This document shows positions 1-6,024 of a stretch of 6,024 nt of DNA, piece by piece. The translations under genes and the position numbers were made by a program. Source of the stretch: an uncultured Acidimicrobium sp. (GTDB taxonomy: Bacteria; Actinomycetota; Acidimicrobiia; Acidimicrobiales; Ilumatobacteraceae); contig CAINTF010000278.1 of assembly GCA_903853285.1 (NCBI GenBank), positions 1-6,024 on the forward strand, in the 5' to 3' direction. How positions within the stretch are numbered: position 1 is the stretch's first letter; every line of letters begins with the position of its first letter. The notes beneath the pieces were generated by a model. That model was not told the DNA's origin. It saw only the letters and a list, made by a program, of their open reading frames with translations, and did not search any database.

Positions 1-1104
1 CGTGTTGTCGGTATTACAGGCACGAACGGTAAAACAACAACGGCACATTTACTTGGCGCAATTTTCCGCCAGCAGGGTTCAAAAACTGAAGTGCTCGGAA
101 CGTTGTCTGGAGTCAGGACAACACCTGAGTCTTGTGATTTGCAACGAAGTTTATGGCAAGCGGCCAATGCCGGCGTTGAAGCAGTCGTGATGGAAGTGAC
201 ATCGCACGCACTCGTGTTGCAGCGCATTATTGGAACGCATTTTGATGCAGTTGTCTTTCTTAACCTCTCGCCAGAGCACTTGGATTTTCATAAAACGCAA
301 GAGCAGTATTTTGCGGCGAAAGCAAGTTTGTTTGACATTCAATATTCAAATTTTGGATTCATTAATCGTGATGATGTACATGGTCGATTACTGCTGGATG
401 CAACCGAAATTAAAACTGTGAGCTTTGGGTTGGACGATGTCGAAAACATTGAAGTCACTGCAAGTGGTCACTCGTATGTTTGGCAAAAAAAGAAGGTGCA
501 TGTTCCTGTTGGTGGAAAATTTAACGTTTCAAATTCGCTTGCTGCCGCCACTGTGGCAGTCAATCTTGGAGTCGACATCATCGACATAGTTTCAGGATTG
601 GCTGCTGCAGGAACGGTTGCTGGCAGATTTCAATCGATCTCGAGTGGTGCGCCGTTTGACGTCATTGTCGACTATGCGCATACTCCAGATGCGTTGCAAC
701 GCGTACTTGACACAACGAGAGAAATTATTACACCAGGTGGGAAAATCATCTTGGTGTTTGGTTGTGGCGGAAATCGGGACAAAGCAAAGCGTCCGCAGAT
801 GGGTGCAATTGCAGCAGCATACGCAGATTGTGTAATCGTGACATCTGATAATCCACGTTCGGAAGAGCCGATGGACATCGCGAATGAAATTACTTCTGGC
901 ATCCAAGGGGTCGAGCGGAGCTCATCGCTCATTGTCGAATTGGATCGTCGATCTGCAATAGAATTGGCTTTAATGACAGCCAGAAAAGGTGATGTCGTGA
1001 TCATCGCTGGCAAGGGTCATGAAACAACCCAAACCATTGGCAATCAAGTTCTGCCATTCAATGATGCTCAAATTGCTAATGAATTGATAGGTGCGCTCTT
1101 ATGA
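1..1104 (+). CDS. murE: UDP-N-acetylmuramyl-tripeptide synthetase MurE, 5'-truncated
   Basis: Cytoplasmic Mur ligase that uses ATP to add the third residue, here probably meso-diaminopimelate, to UDP-MurNAc-L-Ala-D-Glu. The reading frame is open from base 1, giving 367 visible residues. Full MurE proteins are about 480-500 residues, so roughly the first 110 (the UDP-binding N-terminal domain) lie outside the window. Visible in order: P-loop GTNGKTT (residues 7-13), MEVTSHAL (64-71), PEHLDFH (91-97), AAKASLF with the Lys expected to be carbamylated (Lys107), VDYAHTPDAL (223-232), FGCGGNRDK (253-261), DNPRSEEP (283-290) and GKGHE (337-341). DNPR is the known signature for meso-DAP; lysine-type enzymes differ there. 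No true start codon is in the window: the GTG at 91 lies downstream of the P-loop and is not the start. The stop overlaps the mraY start by 4 bases. MurF is excluded by the DNPR, HLDFH and GKGHE motifs. Confidence 0.97.
   Translation, partial: RVVGITGTNGKTTTAHLLGAIFRQQGSKTEVLGTLSGVRTTPESCDLQRSLWQAANAGVEAVVMEVTSHALVLQRIIGTHFDAVVFLNLSPEHLDFHKTQEQYFAAKASLFDIQYSNFGFINRDDVHGRLLLDATEIKTVSFGLDDVENIEVTASGHSYVWQKKKVHVPVGGKFNVSNSLAAATVAVNLGVDIIDIVSGLAAAGTVAGRFQSISSGAPFDVIVDYAHTPDALQRVLDTTREIITPGGKIILVFGCGGNRDKAKRPQMGAIAAAYADCVIVTSDNPRSEEPMDIANEITSGIQGVERSSSLIVELDRRSAIELALMTARKGDVVIIAGKGHETTQTIGNQVLPFNDAQIANELIGALL
1089..1093 (+). promoter_or_regulatory. Ribosome binding site of mraY
   Basis: AGGTG lies inside the last codons of murE, 7 bases before the mraY ATG at 1101. 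Sequence and spacing fit a Shine-Dalgarno site and support this ATG. Together with the ATGA overlap it suggests that mraY is translated by coupling to murE as well as by its own initiation. Confidence 0.55.
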
Positions 1105-2150
1105 TTCCAATTTTTATCGCAGGCTCAATTGGCATGATTTTGTCACTCATTGGTACTCGTGCGTTGATGGTTGTTTTTGCGCGGCTTGGTAAAGGTCAGC
1201 CGATTCTTGGTGCTGAAGATCATGGACCTGCGCATCAGATGGGCAAGCAGGGAACCCCGACAATGGGTGGCATCGCCATTTTGTTTTCAGGTGCGATTGG
1301 TTGGACTGTCGCACACGTGCGTGCAGGTCTTCCGTTTTCTGACCAGGCCGCGATTATCTGGCTGACGGTACTTGTGCTCGGCGCAATTGGTTTTCTTGAT
1401 GACTACTTGAAGGTTCGCCGTCAACACAACCGTGGTATTTTTTGGAAGAAAAAGGGTTGGATCACGTTTGGCATCACATTGTTGTTGCTGTGGCTGTTGT
1501 CGAGCACAACCGGTGTTGTTGAAACCATTTCGTTTACGCGAGCAACAAGTCCAGGTTGGGATATTTCTGGACCGATTTTTATTGTCTGGACTGCGATCAT
1601 GGTGTGGAGCACTACCAATGCCGTCAACGTAACTGATGGTTTGGATGGATTGGCTGCAGGTTCGGCATTGTTTGGCTTCTTGGCGTTCACCGTGATTGCA
1701 TATTGGGCGTTTCGTAACCCGCGTATTTACGACATCGTTAACCCACTTGACCTCGCAGTGTTGTCGGCCGCATTGGCCGGAGCGTGTGCGGGATTCTTGT
1801 GGTGGAACGCCGCTCCGGCACGAATTTTTATGGGAGATGTAGGTGCGCTCGGGCTTGGCGCTGCACTTGGCATGCTCGCTGTAACAACCAATACACATTT
1901 GCTTTTGCCAATCGTGTGCGGAATTAATGTTTTTGAAGCTGGTTCTGTCGCAGTACAAATGGGGGTGTTCAAAGCATCTGGTCGCAAGCGACGACTTTTG
2001 AAAATGTCGCCGATCCACCATCATTTTGAATTGAGCGGTTGGCCCGAAACTACGGTGATCATTCGTTTTTGGATCATCTCTGGAATTTGTGTTGCAACTG
2101 CCGTTGCACTCTTTATTGCTGATTTTACGCGTCAGGCAGGTTTGCGTTGA
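1101..2150 (+). CDS. mraY: Phospho-N-acetylmuramoyl-pentapeptide-transferase MraY
   Basis: Integral membrane enzyme that transfers phospho-MurNAc-pentapeptide from UDP to undecaprenyl phosphate, forming lipid I on the cytoplasmic face. At 349 residues it has the normal family length, with about ten hydrophobic segments (first about 3-27, last about 320-341). Family motifs are all present: HQMGKQGTPTMGG (45-57), the Asp pair in FLDDYLK (Asp100 and Asp101), NAVNVTDGLDGLA (173-185), FMGDVGALGLG (243-253) and the cytoplasmic PIHHHFE (304-310) followed by GWPETTVIIRFW (313-324). These include the Asp and His residues known to be needed for Mg2+ binding and catalysis, so the enzyme looks functional. 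The ATG overlaps the murE stop (ATGA) and its own stop overlaps the murD start (TTGA). murF would normally sit just upstream but is missing. Confidence 0.98.
   Translation: MIPIFIAGSIGMILSLIGTRALMVVFARLGKGQPILGAEDHGPAHQMGKQGTPTMGGIAILFSGAIGWTVAHVRAGLPFSDQAAIIWLTVLVLGAIGFLDDYLKVRRQHNRGIFWKKKGWITFGITLLLLWLLSSTTGVVETISFTRATSPGWDISGPIFIVWTAIMVWSTTNAVNVTDGLDGLAAGSALFGFLAFTVIAYWAFRNPRIYDIVNPLDLAVLSAALAGACAGFLWWNAAPARIFMGDVGALGLGAALGMLAVTTNTHLLLPIVCGINVFEAGSVAVQMGVFKASGRKRRLLKMSPIHHHFELSGWPETTVIIRFWIISGICVATAVALFIADFTRQAGLR
2134..2140 (+). promoter_or_regulatory. Weak ribosome binding site of murD
   Basis: AGGCAGG ends 6 bases before the TTG at 2147. It is a weak purine-rich match to a Shine-Dalgarno site, but it is well placed and supports initiation at the TTG that overlaps the mraY stop, rather than at the in-frame TTG (2168) or GTG (2171) further down. 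Confidence 0.4.
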
Positions 2151-3505
2151 GCCCTGAGCAAACAACATTGGTGTTTGGTCTTGGTGTAGCAGGGATGGCT
2201 GTAGCGAACGCTCTGCATCAGCGCGGAGAGACTGTGATACTTGCCGATGATGAAGCGACGCAGCAACATCAAGATTTTGCGCGAGCATTGAGTTGTGAAT
2301 TTGTTGATTTGTCGAACAAGTCAGCAGTACCAAAAATATTAGAGCGTGTTCATCGTTTAGCCCCGGCGCCAGGGATTTCGGAAAATCATCATGTGATCAC
2401 TACCGCTAGACAAATGGGCCTGACAATTTCCTCCGAACTTGAGCTGGCCTACAACATTGAGGAGCAGCGCAATGGTGGACCTCGTCCGATGCTTGGAATC
2501 ACTGGCACTGATGGCAAGACAACAACTACGTTGATGACAGCGGCGATGCTGCATGCTGCTGGCCACAAGAGCATGGCTGTTGGGAATACTGATACTCCGC
2601 TGATTGCTGCTCTCGAAACTGACACTCAAGTATTTGCTGTCGAATGCTCCAGTTTTCGCTTAGCAAACTGTGAACACTTCCGTACTCGCGCTTCGGTATG
2701 GCTCAACCTTGCGCCGGATCATCTCGACTGGCACGACAGCATGGAAAGTTATGCAGCGGCAAAGGCTCAATTGTGGGCGCACACGAAACCGGGGGACATC
2801 GCAGTATCTCCAGTGGACGACGCATTGATTTTGAGGATTGCTCAAGAGAGCACTGCGCGAACGGTCACCTTCGGGGCGGTGGAGGGTGATTACCACGCGC
2901 AAGATGGTCGCCTCAATACGCCACATGGTTCAATCATGAATGTTTCGGAAATGAAGCGTTCGATGCCGCATGACATCACCAATGCTCTAGCAGCTGCAGC
3001 AATTTCTATCGAGAGTGGTTTAGTGGAACCGAGTCATGTTGCACGTGCGCTCTCAGAGTTTGACAATGCACCTCACCGGATTGAATTTGTCGAAGTCATT
3101 GACGGAGTGAAGTGGTTTAACGACTCGAAGGCGACAAGCCCTCATGCATCTGCAGTCGCAATTAGGTCGTTTCAAAACATTGTGCTGATAGCGGGTGGTC
3201 GAAACAAAGATCTTGATTTGTCTGAGCTTGCAGACCAGCCAGAGCGGGTTAAGTCGGTTGTGGCAATAGGCGATGATGCACAAGAGATTGAGAAAGCATT
3301 TGACGGAGTGTGTCGCGTGGTGCGCGGGGGATCCATGAAAGAAGCCGTTCGTCTAGCTCGCACACTTGCGAAGAGTGGAGATGTCGTGCTGCTATCACCT
3401 GCGTGTACTAGCTACGACTGGTATAACAATTACATGGAACGTGGCGAAGACTTCAAGCAATGCGTACGTAATGAAGCGAAGTTAAAACAAGAGCAAATCA
3501 ACTAG
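2147..3505 (+). CDS. murD: UDP-N-acetylmuramoyl-L-alanine--D-glutamate ligase MurD
   Basis: Cytoplasmic ATP-dependent ligase that adds D-glutamate to UDP-MurNAc-L-Ala. The 452 residues match the usual family length. An N-terminal Rossmann-like domain begins with LVFGLGVAGMAVANAL (8-23) and includes APAPGIS (72-78). The central ATPase domain has P-loop GITGTDGKTTTT (117-128), GNTDTPL (146-152), LNLAPDHLDWH (186-196) and AAAKAQLW with the expected carbamylated Lys206. The C-terminal domain has PHRIEFV (309-315), NDSKATSPHA (325-334), IAGGRNKDLD (348-357) and SPACTSYDWY (417-426) with ERGEDF (431-436). Start chosen: TTG in a TTGA overlap with mraY, which keeps the first beta strand intact; the TTG at 2168 and GTG at 2171 would remove it. 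Two motifs differ from the usual form: Asp122 replaces the P-loop Asn, and GNTD replaces GNIG. The other catalytic motifs are intact, so activity is expected. Confidence 0.97.
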   Translation: MSPEQTTLVFGLGVAGMAVANALHQRGETVILADDEATQQHQDFARALSCEFVDLSNKSAVPKILERVHRLAPAPGISENHHVITTARQMGLTISSELELAYNIEEQRNGGPRPMLGITGTDGKTTTTLMTAAMLHAAGHKSMAVGNTDTPLIAALETDTQVFAVECSSFRLANCEHFRTRASVWLNLAPDHLDWHDSMESYAAAKAQLWAHTKPGDIAVSPVDDALILRIAQESTARTVTFGAVEGDYHAQDGRLNTPHGSIMNVSEMKRSMPHDITNALAAAAISIESGLVEPSHVARALSEFDNAPHRIEFVEVIDGVKWFNDSKATSPHASAVAIRSFQNIVLIAGGRNKDLDLSELADQPERVKSVVAIGDDAQEIEKAFDGVCRVVRGGSMKEAVRLARTLAKSGDVVLLSPACTSYDWYNNYMERGEDFKQCVRNEAKLKQEQIN

Positions 3506-3529
3506 ACAAGACAATCAGACAAGGCACTT
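3506..3529 (+). other. murD-ftsW spacer, longest non-coding gap
   Basis: These 24 bases are the longest non-coding stretch in the window. With the end of murD they hold a 7-base direct repeat, AGACAAG at 3504-3510 and 3517-3523. The second copy runs into the ribosome binding site of ftsW. I see no hairpin, terminator or promoter elements, so transcription most likely reads through. Confidence 0.6.
3521..3524 (+). promoter_or_regulatory. Ribosome binding site of ftsW
   Basis: AAGG lies 5 bases before the ATG at 3530. The match is short and the spacing a little tight, but it is the only Shine-Dalgarno-like sequence in the gap and supports the ATG as the start. Confidence 0.45.
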
Positions 3530-4717
3530 ATGGCAACGATCTCTGCAGATAGTCAACTCACTCCAGCCGAGAGGCGCCGTGCTGTTTTGAACAAAACAGG
3601 TAAGGCGCAGGCGAGCAGGCTTGCAACGGATATTCCGAGCAAGGTGTATTACGGAATTGCTGGTGTTATCACGGTGCTTGTTGTTTTTGGCTTGATCATG
3701 GTCTTGTCGTCGTCTTCGATTGTTTCGATCAATAACGGCGGGTCAGCCTGGTACATGTTTCGCAAACAACTGGCATGGTCTGTTTGTGGTTTCTTTGCAC
3801 TTCTCGTTACGTACCGAATGCCGTATCACATTTGGCACAAATGGGTGAAGTACGTACTTGGTTTTGGATTTGTATTGATGGTGCTTCCGTTTTCTCCAAT
3901 TGGTGTGACGATCAACGGAGCACGTGCATGGGCCGAAATTGGTCCAGTGCGATTTCAACCTTCTGAGATTTTGAAAGTTGCAGTTCTCCTGTATTGCGCG
4001 AGCGTCTTGGGGCGTCGTCGAAAAGAAATAGAGAATGTTCAAAGAACATTTGTGCCAATTGTTACTGTGTGGTTTGCGTCGGTTGCATTGTGCATGATTC
4101 AAAAAGACTTTGGTGCGGCAATTGTTTTTACTTGCGTAATTTTGTCAACCATGTTCGTGGCTGGAACACCACTTCGTCTCATCGGCACTATTGGTGCACT
4201 CACAGCGTTGGGCTCCGTCGTTGCTATTTCTTCAAGTTCTCGCATGCAGCAGCGCTTCTTGTCATTTCTTGATCTTCAGGCAAACAAAGGTCATTCGGCG
4301 TATCAGGTGTGGCAGTCGATCTTGAGCATCTCCAACGGAGGCATCACTGGTGTTGGCGCTGGTCGTGGTACAGGTAAGTGGGGATACGTGCCTCTAGCGC
4401 ACAGCGATTTTATTTTTGCGATTGTTGCTGAAGAATTTGGACTCATTGGTTCGACAATGGTTATTGGTCTATTTTTGGCGCTTGCATTGCTTGGCATCCA
4501 AGTTGCACTTCGCGCACGAGATCCATTCGGTGCAGTGCTTGCAGGTGGCATCACGACATGGTTGTGCATTCAAGCGACAATCAACATCGGTGGAGTAATC
4601 GGTGCACTTCCTGTTACTGGTTTGACATTGCCATTTATTTCATACGGTGGAAGCTCTTTGTTTATGGTGATGGCAGCCTCGGGGCTTTTGCTCAATGTTG
4701 CGCGTAATATGAAGTAG
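3530..4717 (+). CDS. ftsW: Septal peptidoglycan glycosyltransferase FtsW
   Basis: SEDS-family membrane protein that polymerises lipid II into glycan strands at the septum, working with a class B penicillin-binding protein (FtsI). At 395 residues it is of normal length. A basic cytoplasmic N-terminus of about 38 residues (with PAERRR at 12-17) precedes about ten membrane segments, near 40-62, 79-95, 106-124, 146-161, 174-190, 194-211, 216-234, 307-327, 335-357 and 365-391. SEDS motifs seen: INGARAW (128-134), RFQPSEILK (141-149), QKDFGAA (191-197), YQVWQSILSISNGG (258-271), AHSDFIFAIVAEEFG (290-304) with the Asp293 expected to be catalytic, and PVTGLTLPFISYGGSSL (361-377). The segment GVGAGRGTGK (274-283) lacks the common NS of GLGNS-type loops. 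FtsW is preferred over RodA because of its place between murD and murG; sequence alone separates them less surely. Confidence 0.95.
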   Translation: MATISADSQLTPAERRRAVLNKTGKAQASRLATDIPSKVYYGIAGVITVLVVFGLIMVLSSSSIVSINNGGSAWYMFRKQLAWSVCGFFALLVTYRMPYHIWHKWVKYVLGFGFVLMVLPFSPIGVTINGARAWAEIGPVRFQPSEILKVAVLLYCASVLGRRRKEIENVQRTFVPIVTVWFASVALCMIQKDFGAAIVFTCVILSTMFVAGTPLRLIGTIGALTALGSVVAISSSSRMQQRFLSFLDLQANKGHSAYQVWQSILSISNGGITGVGAGRGTGKWGYVPLAHSDFIFAIVAEEFGLIGSTMVIGLFLALALLGIQVALRARDPFGAVLAGGITTWLCIQATINIGGVIGALPVTGLTLPFISYGGSSLFMVMAASGLLLNVARNMK

Positions 4718-4721
4718 AGCC

Positions 4722-5876
4722 ATGGTTGCCCCTGCCCCTACGACTTATGCCGTTATTACGGGGGGCGCGACAAGTGGGCATGTTGTTCCAGCACTTTCAA
4801 TTATCGAATTGTTGGTAGAAGCCGGGCACCCTCGCGAAACTCTGATCTATGTGGGGTCGGATCGAGGCGTTGAGACAACGTTGGTTCCACAAACTGGAAT
4901 CGCGTGCGTGTTCCTTGGGGTTGACGGTCTTCAGCGTGGATTGAGCTTCGCCAATATAAAGCGCAACCTACGTATGTTGCCAACCATGATGCGTGCAACG
5001 CAATCGGCAACCCAGATATTGGTGCAGCATCGACCACGTGTGGTGGTTTCTGTAGGCGGATATGTGAGCGCTCCGATTTGTAGAGCTGCTCGGCATCTCA
5101 AAATTCCGGTGGTCACTTGTTCGTATGACAGTAAGCCGGGAATGGCGACAAAAATGCAGGCCAGATATGCGGCGGCTGTTGCTGTGGCACATGAGTCGAG
5201 CACATTGCGTAAAGCGCAACTTACGGGCGCGCCAGTTCGTGCAGAGTTACGTGCTCTTGACCGCGACGCTTCTCGCGCTGAATCACGGATGCGCTTGGGG
5301 ATTAGCAACAACGCGAAGCTAGTTGTAGTGATGGGTGGCTCGCTTGGTTCGGCTGTGTTGAATAGCGCTACTGAAGCTCTGGTTAAACAAATCGAGAGCA
5401 CTGAAACGTCGGACGTAGCAATTTTGCACATCGCAGGATCACGATATATGGACAATCAAAATCTGTCGAGTGAGATCAGGCGATCTGATGGCTCACTCAT
5501 GTATCAACGAATCGCTTACAGCAGCAATATGCAAGACATTTATGCAGCCGCAGATCTGATTGTTGCGCGGGCAGGTGCTTCTACGGTTGCAGAGATATCC
5601 ACTGTTGGCATTGCCTCGGTATTAATTCCTTGGAAAGATGCAGCCGAGAATCATCAACTCACAAATGCAAAGTCGCTGAGCGATCATGGTGGGGCGGTGT
5701 TGCTCGAAGAGTCGCGACTCACCAATGAAATTTTTGAACAACAAATAGTTGGGCTGTTGACCGACGACGCAATGCGCTCACAGATCTCCCAAACCGCAAG
5801 AAAACTCGGTGACGTGCACCGCAACTGTTCGATTGCATCGGTCATAGATTCAGCAGCCGGCTCGGTAGCGCGATGA
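4722..5876 (+). CDS. murG: Lipid II synthase MurG (UDP-GlcNAc:lipid I GlcNAc transferase)
   Basis: Peripheral membrane GT-B glycosyltransferase that adds GlcNAc to lipid I on the inner face of the membrane, giving lipid II. At 384 residues it is near the family length. N-terminal domain: TGGATSGHVVPAL (13-25) with the expected catalytic-region His20, VGSDRGVETTLVP (44-56) and VVVSVGGYVSAP (107-118). C-terminal donor domain: TGAPVRAE (168-175), VVMGGSLGSAVLN (202-214), RAGASTVAEI (283-292) with Glu291 at the known uridine/ribose-contacting position, and ENHQLTNA (309-316). Oddities: the first glycine loop reads GATSGH where GGTGGH or GGTSGH is usual, and HEQN of the acceptor site is replaced by CSYD (133-136) with no gap. 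The ATG starts 4 bases after the ftsW stop with only a weak GAAG upstream; its TGA overlaps the murC start. The operon position and remaining motifs make MurG the clear best call. Confidence 0.94.
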   Translation: MVAPAPTTYAVITGGATSGHVVPALSIIELLVEAGHPRETLIYVGSDRGVETTLVPQTGIACVFLGVDGLQRGLSFANIKRNLRMLPTMMRATQSATQILVQHRPRVVVSVGGYVSAPICRAARHLKIPVVTCSYDSKPGMATKMQARYAAAVAVAHESSTLRKAQLTGAPVRAELRALDRDASRAESRMRLGISNNAKLVVVMGGSLGSAVLNSATEALVKQIESTETSDVAILHIAGSRYMDNQNLSSEIRRSDGSLMYQRIAYSSNMQDIYAAADLIVARAGASTVAEISTVGIASVLIPWKDAAENHQLTNAKSLSDHGGAVLLEESRLTNEIFEQQIVGLLTDDAMRSQISQTARKLGDVHRNCSIASVIDSAAGSVAR

Positions 5877-5992
5877 GCAACGACACATTTTTTGACCTCA
5901 GCAAGCCAAAAAGAATTCATGTCATTGGCATTGGTGGCCCGGGTATGAACGCCATTGCCCAGGTGCTGTGCGAGATGGGTCATCAAGGGTGA
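5873..5992 (+). CDS. murC: UDP-N-acetylmuramate--L-alanine ligase MurC, N-terminus only, interrupted
   Basis: MurC adds L-alanine to UDP-MurNAc, the first peptide step, in the cytoplasm. ATG at 5873 overlaps the murG stop (ATGA). The first residues fit MurC: KPKRIHVIGIGGPGMNAIAQ (11-30) is the dinucleotide-fold-like glycine loop, and VLCEMGHQ (31-38) follows as in the family. MurC would then be expected to read close to VSGSD, but here a Gly codon and a TGA stop (5990-5992) end the frame after 39 codons. The whole protein is normally about 450-490 residues. Neither other frame after the stop resumes a MurC motif, so a single base error does not explain it. The gene call is good; the state of the gene (intact but misassembled, or truly broken) cannot be settled here. 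No clear ribosome binding site is seen, so translation probably depends on coupling to murG. Confidence 0.85.
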   Translation: MSNDTFFDLSKPKRIHVIGIGGPGMNAIAQVLCEMGHQG

Positions 5993-6024
5993 ACGCCGGG
6001 GTCGAGCAGGCGATCGACATCATC
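5987..6024. other. Non-MurC tail, possible chimeric contig end
   Basis: The final bases do not fit the gene they interrupt. From the stop at 5990 to the end, 22 of 35 bases are G or C (63%), against roughly half in the rest of the window. The frame starting at the GTG at 5989 is open to the end and reads VNAGVEQAIDII with GC-ending codons, unlike upstream genes. It could be a fragment of another gene joined by misassembly, or the true junction of a rearrangement. I do not recognise its source, and the stretch is too short for firm composition claims. Confidence 0.5.

Noticed and set aside
91..93. GTG at 91 as a possible murE start
   Set aside because: The same frame is open to base 1 and encodes the P-loop GTNGKTT upstream of it, which MurE needs. 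The gene is cut by the window edge, not short.
486..492. In-frame A AAA AAG heptamer in murE, the type of slippery site used for -1 frameshifting in dnaX
   Set aside because: No Shine-Dalgarno-like stimulator lies at the right distance upstream and I see no clear downstream stem-loop. The -1 frame stops at 522-524, giving only a truncated MurE. It is probably a chance result of adjacent Gln and Lys codons.
1287..2333. A 348-codon open frame on the minus strand, opposite mraY and the start of murD
   Set aside because: It is antisense to a fully conserved mraY. Its translation is rich in Cys, His, Arg and Gln, has no recognisable domain, and runs across a gene junction. It is a shadow of the coding strand's codon bias.
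3504..3523. AGACAAG direct repeat around the murD stop, considered as an operator
   Set aside because: Seven bases twice at a 13-base step is easily due to chance, and the second copy is accounted for by the ribosome binding site. There is no promoter nearby for an operator to act on.
4931..5455. A 174-codon minus-strand open frame opposite murG
   Set aside because: It lies wholly inside murG, whose motifs run through the region. The antisense translation shows no coherent domain and has no plausible ribosome binding site context.

Overview
The window is a stretch of a bacterial division and cell wall (dcw) cluster. Every gene is on the + strand, in the order murE (5' end missing), mraY, murD, ftsW, murG, then the first codons of murC. 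Almost every base is coding: three junctions are 4-base stop/start overlaps, one gap is 4 bases and the longest gap is 24 bases. I see no internal promoter, terminator, RNA gene, mobile element or CRISPR array.

By eye GC is close to 50%. The gene order, the meso-diaminopimelate-type MurE, the long N-terminal cytoplasmic segment of FtsW and the general look of the MurG sequence suggest a moderate-GC actinobacterium, perhaps of the Acidimicrobiia and perhaps from a metagenome. This placement is an inference from sequence feel, not from a search, and is only moderately secure.

The genes act in one pathway. MurC, MurD and MurE add L-Ala, D-Glu and the diamino acid to UDP-MurNAc in the cytoplasm. 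MraY moves the finished muramyl-pentapeptide onto undecaprenyl phosphate to make lipid I, MurG adds GlcNAc to give lipid II, and FtsW polymerises lipid II at the division septum.

Four things stand out. (1) murF, normally between murE and mraY, is absent: murE and mraY overlap directly by ATGA. (2) murC matches its family for about 38 codons, then meets a stop at 5990-5992; the last 35 or so bases do not continue MurC in any frame and look GC-richer, which suggests a chimeric contig end or a real breakpoint. (3) MurG lacks the usual HEQN acceptor-site motif and carries CSYD there. (4) MurD has GTDGKTT instead of the usual Asn-containing P-loop, and GNTD where GNIG is usual. I found no convincing new biological system; this is mostly an ordinary core operon with a few lineage-level or assembly-level oddities.
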